DNA of 64,000 nucleotides. Origin: Fermentibacter sp963718745 [NCBI: Candidatus Fermentibacterota bacterium] (GTDB lineage: Bacteria > Fermentibacterota > Fermentibacteria > Fermentibacterales). The notes under the pieces are model-generated. The model had not been told where the DNA came from. It worked only from the letters and a program-made list of their open reading frames with translations, and ran no database searches. Below are positions 18,795 to 26,965 of the stretch, piece after piece. The stretch spans positions 186,001-250,000 of the forward strand of contig OY970370.1 in assembly GCA_963718745.1 (NCBI GenBank). Direction: 5' to 3'. How positions within the stretch are numbered: the stretch's first letter is position 1; every line of letters starts with the position of its first letter. Both the position numbers and the translations under genes were made by a program.

Positions 18795-19556
18795 ATGATC
18801 ACATCCCCGGACACCCCCCGGGAGGGGGAGGGGCTGAGCGTATTCCTGCCGGCCTACAACGAGGAGGCCAATGCGGCCTTCATGATCGGCCGCGCCAGGG
18901 CCGTCCTCGAGTCCATCGGCGTCCCGTGGGAGATCATCATCGTTGACGACGGCTCCACGGACGGGACCGTCGCCGAGACCATGAAGGCGTCGGCCGGCGA
19001 TCCCAGGATCAGGGCCGTCTCCCACGGGATCAACCGCGGGTTCGGGACTGCCGTGCGTACGGGGATCGAGAACTCCTCCATGCCGTGGATCTTCTACACG
19101 GACTGCGACGGCCAGTTCGATCTGCAGGAACTGAGGCGGCTCTGGGAGGAGAGGTGCGATTCGGACATCATCTCCGCATACAGGAGGAACCGCCGCGATC
19201 CCGGTCTGAGGCTGGTCTATTCGCTCTGCTACAGTCTCCTTACCTGGATCCTGTTCTTCGGTGGATTCAAGGATGTGGACTGCTCCTTCAAGCTGTACCG
19301 CAGATCGATCTTCGAAAGGGTCAGGCCGAGGGCGACCTGCGGCGTGATCGACCTGGAGATCCTCACTCTCGCCAGAGGTCTCGGGTTCCGTGTGAGACAG
19401 CTCCCGGTGACCCACCACCCGCGCAGGGCCGGGACGGTTTCGTTCGAATCGTTCAGGCACGGCTTCTTCGCCTGGGTGAGAATAGGCGCCATCAGCGAGA
19501 TGTTCGCGCAGCTCATGGCCCTCAGGATGAGGACCTGGCGGGGCGATGTCGGCTGA
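18795..19556 (+). CDS. GT2 glycosyltransferase, dolichyl-phosphate-mannose-synthase-like
   Basis: 253 residues with a single GT-A domain: SVFLPAYNEEANA, IIIVDDGSTDGT, NRGFGTAVRTGI, FYTDCDGQFDLQEL (metal-binding Asp residues) and KDVDCSFKLYRRSIFERV. This pattern is that of polyprenyl-phosphate glycosyltransferases, which make the lipid-linked sugars used by membrane GT-C enzymes. Several such large membrane enzymes lie downstream. A moderately hydrophobic stretch near 140-155 (YSLLTWILFFGG) could touch the membrane. First gene of the glycan cluster; the next gene overlaps its stop by 11 bases. Confidence 0.88.
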   Translation: MITSPDTPREGEGLSVFLPAYNEEANAAFMIGRARAVLESIGVPWEIIIVDDGSTDGTVAETMKASAGDPRIRAVSHGINRGFGTAVRTGIENSSMPWIFYTDCDGQFDLQELRRLWEERCDSDIISAYRRNRRDPGLRLVYSLCYSLLTWILFFGGFKDVDCSFKLYRRSIFERVRPRATCGVIDLEILTLARGLGFRVRQLPVTHHPRRAGTVSFESFRHGFFAWVRIGAISEMFAQLMALRMRTWRGDVG

Positions 19557-21003
19557 TCAGGGCTCGATGGACTCCCGGGGGCGGATTTCCTGCGGGATGT
19601 TCACCCCTCTTCCCCCTCTGCCCACGGGAGTTGCGACCTATTCTCTGAGAATCCTCCTAATCACGCGTGACATCATCGACTGGACAGTCTTCCATGCGGA
19701 GGGATCGGATGCAGGGGTCCTCCCGTCGGACGTCCGCGCCAGACCGATCCGGGGGACCGCACCCGAGGACCTGCCTCAAAGAAGGGTCTTCATGCTGGGC
19801 AACTCGCCCGAGTGCTTCGAGGTAGCCGACTCCCTGCTCCGTTTCGGCGGCTGCGGGGTCTTCCACGAGACCGTCATGCACCACATGCTGCGTTTCTGCT
19901 GCCTTCGGGACGGGCGGCGGGATCTCTACGAGAGGCTGCTCGGCTTCGAGTACGGCCCGCGCTCGCGGGCGGTGGAGAAGCTCCTCTCCAGGAGCATGCC
20001 CGAACCCGCCTACGATTCGCTCCTCAAGCAACACCCCCTCACAGGTTCGCTTGTGCACGCCTCGGACCCGATTGTCTGCCTGAACGAATCCGCGGCGGCC
20101 TTCCTCCGCCGAAACTCCGGGGGCAGGGGAGTGTTTGTCGCAGGGCACCCGCTCGATCCCGAAGGAAGCGTCACGGAACCCGTGGAGGCTGCCGGGGGGA
20201 CCTATGTGGGCATGGTGGGCGGCGGACATCCCGGGCGCAACCTGGACATCCTGCTCGAGGCGCTGCACATGGTCAGATCCTCCGGCAGGGACGTGAGATG
20301 TGTGCTTGTAGGAGGTGGATGGCCCCCGGATCTGCCGGGCTGGGCGGTCGCAACGGGCAGGCTGGACGACGCAGCCTACCAGGGTTGGATCAGGAGGCTG
20401 TCCGTGGCCGTCGACATCAGGCATCCGACGTGCAACGAGACCTCCGGCAGCCTTCTCGAGGTCATGAGGGCCGGAATCCCTCCGGTGCTCACAGCCTCCG
20501 GGTCCTTCACGCGGATTCCATCCGGGGCCGCAGTGAGGATACCCGCACCGCCATCCCCGCACGCCCTCGCGAAGGCCATCATGATGATCCTGGACGACCC
20601 CTCCCTGGCCGGCTCCCTGTCCTCCGGAGCCAGACTCCATGCGGCGAAGGAGAGTTCGGTCGACCGTGCGCGCTCGGACTGGACGAGGATCGTCTCGACC
20701 GAGCCGGAGCGGGCCTGCGCCGTACCAGCGGTCACCTCCCTCTCGGCCGCCATCCATGATCCACCGCCGGGTTTCGAACGGCACGCACTGAACGAACCGG
20801 GACCGGTCTCCTGGTCGTTCGAAGGGACTGTTGCACTGGATCCGCCCCCATGGGCCGACAGATGCCTGCTCACCGCTTCGGGCACAGGAAGGGCCGGATC
20901 GGAAACGCTCTCGAGGGAGCCCCGGGTCTTCGAACTGTCGGGGAAGGTCGTGCTCGAGGGAAGAGGCCGCGTATTCCAGGCAACATGGACTGGAAAACCA
21001 TGA
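19546..21003 (+). CDS. GT4-like glycosyltransferase with C-terminal extension
   Basis: 485 residues. The N-terminal CGMFTPLPPLPTGVATYS is the GT4 loop after the first strand. The C-terminal nucleotide-sugar domain includes GMVGGGHPGRNLDILLEAL, VLVGGGWPPDLPG and CNETSGSLLEVMRAGIPPV (the E-x7-E site). After about residue 385 there is an extra ~100-residue region, weakly beta-rich, with no recognised domain. The ATG at 19546 overlaps the previous gene; ATG 19567 is an alternative. The acceptor sugar is unknown. Confidence 0.8.
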   Translation: MSADQGSMDSRGRISCGMFTPLPPLPTGVATYSLRILLITRDIIDWTVFHAEGSDAGVLPSDVRARPIRGTAPEDLPQRRVFMLGNSPECFEVADSLLRFGGCGVFHETVMHHMLRFCCLRDGRRDLYERLLGFEYGPRSRAVEKLLSRSMPEPAYDSLLKQHPLTGSLVHASDPIVCLNESAAAFLRRNSGGRGVFVAGHPLDPEGSVTEPVEAAGGTYVGMVGGGHPGRNLDILLEALHMVRSSGRDVRCVLVGGGWPPDLPGWAVATGRLDDAAYQGWIRRLSVAVDIRHPTCNETSGSLLEVMRAGIPPVLTASGSFTRIPSGAAVRIPAPPSPHALAKAIMMILDDPSLAGSLSSGARLHAAKESSVDRARSDWTRIVSTEPERACAVPAVTSLSAAIHDPPPGFERHALNEPGPVSWSFEGTVALDPPPWADRCLLTASGTGRAGSETLSREPRVFELSGKVVLEGRGRVFQATWTGKP

Positions 21004-22616
21004 GAAAGATGTCTTTGGCTGCAGCTCTCGCCCTCGCTGCCCTGCCGTTCCTCGTCGTCCTGTCCGGTGGTCTGGACGGCTTCGTGGGAGTCGTTGCCGG
21101 AGATGCGCCGATACCCGGAGACTCGGACGTGTACGAGCAGGCCTGGCATTTCTGGTGGGTCGGCAGGTCCATCGCCGAAGGCACCGACCCGAGGGTCTGC
21201 CCTCTGATCGGCCTTCCCGCGCCATACTCCCTCATCGGACAGAATATCGGCTGGCCCGACGCCTTCATGTTCGGGGGCATCTCCCAGTCGCACCCGGAGG
21301 CCGCAATCTTCTGCTCCCTGCTCTTCGGCACGCTCCTGGTGACCTTCGCCGGATACCTGTTCGCCTCCTCATGGGGTCTTGGCCCGTTCGAATCATCCCT
21401 TGCCGCCGTCCTCATGGCGTGGGCTCCTGCCCGGACGGCGCATCTCATTCAACACTACCAGATAGCGGGATTCGGCTGGGTCCTCCTGTCGATGGCACTC
21501 CTGAGGATGTACCTGTGCGGAAAACGGACGGCTCTCCTGCCGCTGATGGGACTCTCGCTGGTCCTGGCTTCGATGGAATCGGCTTATCACACCCTCTTCG
21601 GAGCCTTCGGTCTCCTGCTCGTCGCCATGGCAACCCTCCTGACACGGCGGATCGGTTTCCACAGGACCGCCAAGGCAGCCGGGGTCTTCGCTGCCGCCAT
21701 GCTCCTGTCATTCCTGTTCTTCGATTCCTTCCCGGGTCCAATGCCGCCCGGCATGGGAAGGAACGAGGCCGTCTACTGGTCCGCCGAACCACTGTCCTTC
21801 CTGCTCCCGTCGCCTTTCGGCATCCCATGGCTCCTTTCAGGAGTCGATCCCCTCATGGGATGGATGCCCAACATCTTCGAAGGCGTGGTCACTCCCGGAT
21901 TCATGGTGCTGCTCCTGGCGATGATCGCCGTACTCAGACGAGGGTCGCCGGCAGGGAGAGGGGGGTCCGACGGGAAAGGCATCCTCCTGCTCGCCCCGTT
22001 CTCGATTCTTCCGTTCCTCCTGACACTCGGACCCTGGCTGAAGTTCCTCGGCCGCCCACTGGGCATCCCCATGCCTTATGCCCTCATGCAGGACATCTCC
22101 CTGTTCGAGGGTGCAAGGTCCCCGGCCAGATTCGCGATACTCGGCACCTGCCTTCTCGTCATCCCTGCGGTCTCGGCGCTCCGTATGCTCGGAAGGCGCT
22201 GGATGGTCCTCCTGGCATCCCTCTGCCTGATCGAGGTCATGCCTCCGGGTCTGCCCACAGTCAGTTCGGTGGTGCCTTCGGTCTACGGCAGCTTCCCTGA
22301 AGGCGCAAGCGTGCTCGAGATACCGGCCAGCGTCATTGCCAGGAGATACGGCAACTTCATGACCGCAGACGGTTGCGAGCGCCCCGTTTTCGTTCTCACC
22401 AGGCGCACCTCAGACATCTCCGACGCTTTCGATCCCTTCCTCCTGGAATGGCAGGGCAGGGTCAGCGAGCTGCATGCGCTGGAAACTGGTGTGGACATCA
22501 TTGTGTACAACCGCTGGCTGTTCGATCCCGGGACGCGCGCGCTCCTTGATCTGCGCTACGCCGATCTCTTCCCGGAAGCCTCCCCGGACGACTCTGTCCG
22601 GGTCTGGAGGCGCTGA
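21000..22616 (+). CDS. Multi-spanning membrane protein, GT-C-like
   Basis: 538 residues with about ten hydrophobic helices, for example LAAALALAALPFLVVLSG and LLLVAMATLLTRR. Early loop acidic residues (DAPIPGDSDVYEQAWHFWW) and an N-terminal loop with GLPAPYSLIGQNIGWPDA recall the GT-C fold of lipid-sugar-dependent transferases, though I cannot assign a family. The C-terminal ~110 residues are soluble. The ATG at 21000 overlaps the upstream stop as ATGA; ATG 20985 is the other option. It sits between two GT4 genes, so a role in surface glycan assembly is likely but inferred. Confidence 0.7.
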   Translation: MRKMSLAAALALAALPFLVVLSGGLDGFVGVVAGDAPIPGDSDVYEQAWHFWWVGRSIAEGTDPRVCPLIGLPAPYSLIGQNIGWPDAFMFGGISQSHPEAAIFCSLLFGTLLVTFAGYLFASSWGLGPFESSLAAVLMAWAPARTAHLIQHYQIAGFGWVLLSMALLRMYLCGKRTALLPLMGLSLVLASMESAYHTLFGAFGLLLVAMATLLTRRIGFHRTAKAAGVFAAAMLLSFLFFDSFPGPMPPGMGRNEAVYWSAEPLSFLLPSPFGIPWLLSGVDPLMGWMPNIFEGVVTPGFMVLLLAMIAVLRRGSPAGRGGSDGKGILLLAPFSILPFLLTLGPWLKFLGRPLGIPMPYALMQDISLFEGARSPARFAILGTCLLVIPAVSALRMLGRRWMVLLASLCLIEVMPPGLPTVSSVVPSVYGSFPEGASVLEIPASVIARRYGNFMTADGCERPVFVLTRRTSDISDAFDPFLLEWQGRVSELHALETGVDIIVYNRWLFDPGTRALLDLRYADLFPEASPDDSVRVWRR

Positions 22617-22617
22617 G

Positions 22618-23730
22618 ATGCGCGTCGTCCTGGACATGACGATCGCCGCCCACGCCCTGGGAGGCGTAGGGAGGTTCACCCTGGGCCTGGCCGGCGGCCT
22701 TGAACGCGTTGCCGCTGAACACGGAGTGGAGATCGAATTCCTCGATGTCCCCGCCGCCCGCAGGGGGACGCCGGCCCCCTGGCCGGGTGCCAGAGTCCTC
22801 GCGGACCCATTCACGCCCGGGGTGCCGGGTCTGGGGAGGCTGACCCGCCTGCTCGATGCGGAGAGGAGATCGAGGGGCAGGAGGATCTCCCGTCTGCTCG
22901 ACGCAGACCTCTACCACCTCAGCGGAGTCCAGTCGGAAGCTCCCCGCGGGGCTCCCACGGCCGTCACCTTCTTCGATCCCTCAGCCCTCGAACACCCGGA
23001 GTGGCACACGCCCGACACCGTCCGCTTCTCGCAGGTCGAGGCCGGAATGGTCAGGCACGGCTCGTTCGTTCTGGCCATCTCCGAATGGTCCGCCTCGCGT
23101 GCGAGGGAGATCTTCGGAAGGGATCACGGCATCGGTGTGCTGGGCGGCGCGGCGGACGGCATCTTCACGCCCGGGGAGCCCGATCCAGCGGTTCTCGGAT
23201 CCCTGGGTCTGGAACGGGACCGCTTCCTGCTCCATGTCGGCAATTTCGTACCGAGGAAGAACATACCGATGCTGATCGAGGCCCGTGCAGCCGCCGCGAG
23301 CGCCGGGGCGGACATGCCGCTCGTGCTGGCGGGAGCAGGCGGCTGGAAGGAGCCGTGCACCGTCGCATCGGGAGTGAGGGTCCTCAGGGCGATTCCGGAC
23401 TTGACTCTCCTCGCGCTCTATCGGGGTGCGAGAGCTCTTCTTCTGCCGAGCGTCTACGAGGGTCTGGGCCTCCCGGCACTCGAAGCGATGGCATGCGGCT
23501 GCGGAGTCGTCGCGGCTGACTCCACCGCCCTCCCGGAGACTCTCGGCGGATGCGGCCTGCTGCTGCCTCCTGACGACCGGGCGGCATGGTCCGGGGCGAT
23601 GACCTCCCTCTGTGTCGGAAGCCTCTCCGGAGAGCTCAGGGCAATGGCGGCCGCACGCCCCCGACCGACCTGGGACGAAGTCGCCCGGAGGGCCTGCCTG
23701 CTCTACCGCGAAGCTGCGGGGGGAAGATGA
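22618..23730 (+). CDS. GT4-family glycosyltransferase
   Basis: 370 residues. Start MRVVLDMTIAAHALGGVGRF with the glycine-rich acceptor loop. In the donor domain: FLLHVGNFVPRKNIPMLIEA, VRVLRAIPDLTLLALYRGA and PSVYEGLGLPALEAMACG (E-x7-E). The GGAGG at 22606-22610 lies seven bases before the ATG, and the gene begins one base after the membrane-protein stop. Similar in layout to mannosyl- or rhamnosyl-transferases of O-antigen clusters; donor and linkage cannot be read from sequence. Confidence 0.88.
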   Translation: MRVVLDMTIAAHALGGVGRFTLGLAGGLERVAAEHGVEIEFLDVPAARRGTPAPWPGARVLADPFTPGVPGLGRLTRLLDAERRSRGRRISRLLDADLYHLSGVQSEAPRGAPTAVTFFDPSALEHPEWHTPDTVRFSQVEAGMVRHGSFVLAISEWSASRAREIFGRDHGIGVLGGAADGIFTPGEPDPAVLGSLGLERDRFLLHVGNFVPRKNIPMLIEARAAAASAGADMPLVLAGAGGWKEPCTVASGVRVLRAIPDLTLLALYRGARALLLPSVYEGLGLPALEAMACGCGVVAADSTALPETLGGCGLLLPPDDRAAWSGAMTSLCVGSLSGELRAMAAARPRPTWDEVARRACLLYREAAGGR

Positions 23731-24956
23731 AGATCCTCCATCTCGTCCACAGGTCCCACCCCTTCCACGGAGGCGCCGAGAGGTACGTCCTGGAGCATGC
23801 GCTCGCCTCCGTCCGGTGGGGGCACGAGAGCACGATAGCCACCACCGACGCATGGGATGTATCCCTGTTCTCGGACAGGCGCGGGAGGAGGATCGAACAG
23901 GAAGAGGAGATCGTAGGCGGTGTCAGGATCCTGCGGTTCAGGGTCGCGCACCCTCCCCTGGACATGATCCCCAGGGCTCTGCTGAGGAGGATCCTGCGCG
24001 GCGGGCCGGACCGTTTCTACTACCCCAACCCCTTCATCCCCTCCCTGGCGCGATGGCTCCGCACCTCTCACGGCTTCTCGCTCGTACACGCCAACGCAAT
24101 GCCCTTCATGATCTACCAGGGATGGCGTCACGCCGGCAGGCACCGCTGCGCGCTGGCGTCGGTGCCGCATGCCAACATAGGCGAGCGCTTCAGACGCCTC
24201 TCGGACATACGCTACTTCGACGGGATGCAGCCGGAAATACTCAGGAACAGCTCCTTCGCAGTCGCCCAGAGCCGGTTCGAGGCCGGCCTGTTCCGGGAAA
24301 TGGGGGTGCATCCGGAGCGCATCCATATTTCGGGCAGCGGCATAGACCCCGCAGAGTTCGAGGATCCGGACACCCTCCTCGCACGCAGGAGGCTGGGTTT
24401 CGAAGGCCCCTTCGTCCTCTCGATGACATCCCACTGTTTCGACAGGGGGACCGGCCATCTCCTGGAGGCATCCAAGGTTCTCTGGAAGGCCGGACACGAT
24501 TTCACACTGGTCCTTGCCGGTCCTGTCGCGCCGGGATTCGTTGCGGATCTCGATGCGATGATGCGGGACGTGCCGCCCGGCAGGCTCGTGCTCACAGGCT
24601 ACATCGAGCAGGGTGCGAGGGCGGGGATCATAGCCGCCGCCGATCTGGTGGCCCTGCCATCGAGGCTGGATTGCTTCGGGATCATCCTGCTGGAGGCGTG
24701 GGCGTGCGGCAGACCGGTCATCGGCGCATGGGCGGGAGCGATGCCCGACCTGGTGGATGACGGCCGGAACGGTTTCCTGGTATCCTTCGGAGACGTGGCG
24801 ACGCTTGCCGACAGGATGTCCCGGCTCCTCTCCGATCCGGGCATGCGGGACACCATGGGTCGTGAGGGGAGAGCCATGGTCCTCAGGGAGAGGACCTGGC
24901 AGACTGTGACCGACCGGTTCTACAGGCGGGTGGCCGAATGCACCTCATGGGAATGA
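23727..24956 (+). CDS. GT4-family glycosyltransferase
   Basis: 409 residues, starting MKILHLVHRSHPFHGGAERYV with an ATGA overlap on the preceding gene. It contains the donor-site block VLSMTSHCFDRGTGHLLEA, TLVLAGPVAPGFV and ALPSRLDCFGIILLEAWACG. The Asp-x-Phe-Gly and Glu spacing is the usual retaining GT4 motif. Probably one step of the same surface polysaccharide as its neighbours. Confidence 0.88.
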   Translation: MKILHLVHRSHPFHGGAERYVLEHALASVRWGHESTIATTDAWDVSLFSDRRGRRIEQEEEIVGGVRILRFRVAHPPLDMIPRALLRRILRGGPDRFYYPNPFIPSLARWLRTSHGFSLVHANAMPFMIYQGWRHAGRHRCALASVPHANIGERFRRLSDIRYFDGMQPEILRNSSFAVAQSRFEAGLFREMGVHPERIHISGSGIDPAEFEDPDTLLARRRLGFEGPFVLSMTSHCFDRGTGHLLEASKVLWKAGHDFTLVLAGPVAPGFVADLDAMMRDVPPGRLVLTGYIEQGARAGIIAAADLVALPSRLDCFGIILLEAWACGRPVIGAWAGAMPDLVDDGRNGFLVSFGDVATLADRMSRLLSDPGMRDTMGREGRAMVLRERTWQTVTDRFYRRVAECTSWE

Positions 24957-24963
24957 GCGCCTG

Positions 24964-26184
24964 GTGACAGGCGCCAGATCCACGGCAGTCGTGGTCACGT
25001 ACCGTTCCGCAGGCATCGTGGAGCAGCTCCGCGAGACGCTGGAGGCGCTCTCCGGCAGCTGTGCGACCGTCCTGATCGACAACGACTCCCCGGACGGCAC
25101 CCTCGAACTGCTCGCATCGCGCATCCCCTGGGCCGGACCATTCTCGACCGGGGCCAACAGAGGCTTCGGTTCGGCCTGCAACCTCGGTCTTTCCAGAGTC
25201 GACACCCCCTATACTCTCTTCCTGAACCATGATGCGCGGATCTCACCCGGATCGCTCCGCCTCCTGGAGGAGTCTCTCGACGGAAACCCGCGCACCGCCG
25301 GCGTCCAACCACACATCAGAGCATGGGGCTGGCCGGAGGTGACTGCGAGCAGGGGCATCGGGATCACTTCCTTCTACGAGGGGTTCGACCTGGGTTTCAT
25401 GCGCTTCGAACCGTGGTCCCCGCGTGGACATGTGGAAACTGCCGGGATCACAGCCGCCGTTTCGCTCTGGAGGACGGACGTCCTCCGCAGGCTCTCGGGC
25501 TTCGACCCGGGGATGTTCATGTATTTCGAGGACGTCGACCTGAGCATCCGCGCCAGGCTGGACGGCTGGGAGCTGGGGGTTGTCGGAGATGCTTCTGCGG
25601 AGCATATGGTGGGTGTTTCCAGCAAGAGATCCGCAGCAGGCGCCTGGGAGCTCTCCTCGGCTTACCACCTGGCCATGAAGTACGGCCCGGCTCCCCGCCG
25701 GACCAGGAGGATGTTCCTTTCGAGGGAGATGCGTGTGCTGCTCTCGGGTCTCGCCCGCCTCCGGTTCTCGCCCGCCCGCCCGGCCGCACTCGTCTCGAGC
25801 ATCCTGTCGGGCCATGGAGCGAGAACTCCCTTCGTGCCGCCCACGGCCTCCCCGCAAGACCTCCCTCGCACGAGGCGAATCCCCCCCTTCCGACTTGTTC
25901 CGGGGGGCGGGCTCCAGAGCGGTCCCGGATGGACGGGGGAGAGGTCCTTCCAGGGATTCGGAGCCTTCACCTCCGAGAGGGACTGCACCCTGCGCCTCCG
26001 CCTGCGATCGGAACGCCGGCCGGCAACAGGAAGGCTCTGGCGGAGCGGGAAGCCCTGCGACCCCTTCCAGGCGACGTCCGAATGGGCGGATTTCTCGTTC
26101 AGGCTCGCGCCCGGCAGATACTGCCTGGCTTCGGACGACCCGGAGGCTGTCGTGCATGTTTCGGACCCCGTGACCGATGGCTGA
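24964..26184 (+). CDS. GT2 glycosyltransferase (rhamnosyltransferase-like) with C-terminal beta region
   Basis: 406 residues. The GT-A core ends near 270 and shows AVVVTYRSAG, VLIDNDSPDGT, FLNHDARISPGSLRLL and MFMYFEDVDLSIRARLDGW, the pattern of WbbL/RfbN-like rhamnosyltransferases. Residues ~290-406 form an additional domain rich in short beta strands (TLRLRLRSERRP, FSFRLAPGRYCLASDD) unlike the catalytic core. Comparable extra beta domains occur in the genes at 26177 and 26952. The GTG start at 24964 is eight bases past the upstream stop; its ribosome site is weak. Confidence 0.82.
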   Translation: MTGARSTAVVVTYRSAGIVEQLRETLEALSGSCATVLIDNDSPDGTLELLASRIPWAGPFSTGANRGFGSACNLGLSRVDTPYTLFLNHDARISPGSLRLLEESLDGNPRTAGVQPHIRAWGWPEVTASRGIGITSFYEGFDLGFMRFEPWSPRGHVETAGITAAVSLWRTDVLRRLSGFDPGMFMYFEDVDLSIRARLDGWELGVVGDASAEHMVGVSSKRSAAGAWELSSAYHLAMKYGPAPRRTRRMFLSREMRVLLSGLARLRFSPARPAALVSSILSGHGARTPFVPPTASPQDLPRTRRIPPFRLVPGGGLQSGPGWTGERSFQGFGAFTSERDCTLRLRLRSERRPATGRLWRSGKPCDPFQATSEWADFSFRLAPGRYCLASDDPEAVVHVSDPVTDG

Positions 26185-26965
26185 CCGAACCAGCACTGCG
26201 CGCCTCCTCGAGGGGGCTGCCTGGGGCATCGGTGCGGCCCTGTCCCACGCCATCGCAGGGGGATCGGTCTGGGGGTGCTCCGCCTTCCTCCTGTGCGCCT
26301 TCGCATCATCCTCCGGAATGGCATACGGCATGCTCCGCGGCGGGATGTTGCTGCTGCTCGCGGCCGCCACGGTGCTTCCGGGGAATCTCCACCTGCTGCC
26401 TCCGGTGGCACTGCTCGGGATCGTTCTTTCCGACAGGTTCGCCGGGAGAGCGTTGTTCGCCCTTTCGATCCCGCTCGCAGGTCAGGGAACCGGATCCACG
26501 CCCTACGCGGCGCTCGGGGCTCTCGCCGTGCTCTCCGCGATGCCGTCCCTTCGTGCTGCGAGGATCGCGGGGCTCGCCTCCGGGATCGTTCTCGTCCTCT
26601 TCATCACTGGTCCTCCCCTCCAGGGAGACGAAGCGGAGATGGTCGTGCAGGAGCGCCTGTCGGGAGGCGACGTCACATGGGAGCGATTCCATCTGGACTT
26701 CTCCAACCCCTCGGTCCTGCTCCGCACGCCGGGCATCGGGAGCGGTACCCTGAAGCTCTCCTTCGAGGGCGGCGGGACGCGTGACCGGATGCCGGTCGGG
26801 CTCGTGTTCACGGATGAGGCGGTCTATTCCGTCCCGCCTGGAGGCAGCGTACTCGAGATCCCTCTCGACGGCTCGTTCGTCAACATACGCCTGACAAGGC
26901 CTTTCAGACCCTTCGAACACCCCGTGCTGCACGTACTGGAGGCTGTGGCGCATGCAGATCCATAG
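26177..26965 (+). CDS. Membrane protein with C-terminal beta-rich domain
   Basis: 262 residues, family not recognised. The first ~145 residues hold about five hydrophobic helices (for example MLLLLAAATVLPGNLHLLPP and IAGLASGIVLVLFITG). The last ~115 are soluble and strand-rich, with WERFHLDFSNPSVLLRT, LKLSFEGGGTRDRM and SVLEIPLDGSFVNIRL. It overlaps both neighbours (8 and 14 bases), so it belongs to the glycan operon. The downstream 703-residue protein has a similar membrane-plus-beta arrangement, so the two may work together. Confidence 0.65.
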   Translation: MADRTSTARLLEGAAWGIGAALSHAIAGGSVWGCSAFLLCAFASSSGMAYGMLRGGMLLLLAAATVLPGNLHLLPPVALLGIVLSDRFAGRALFALSIPLAGQGTGSTPYAALGALAVLSAMPSLRAARIAGLASGIVLVLFITGPPLQGDEAEMVVQERLSGGDVTWERFHLDFSNPSVLLRTPGIGSGTLKLSFEGGGTRDRMPVGLVFTDEAVYSVPPGGSVLEIPLDGSFVNIRLTRPFRPFEHPVLHVLEAVAHADP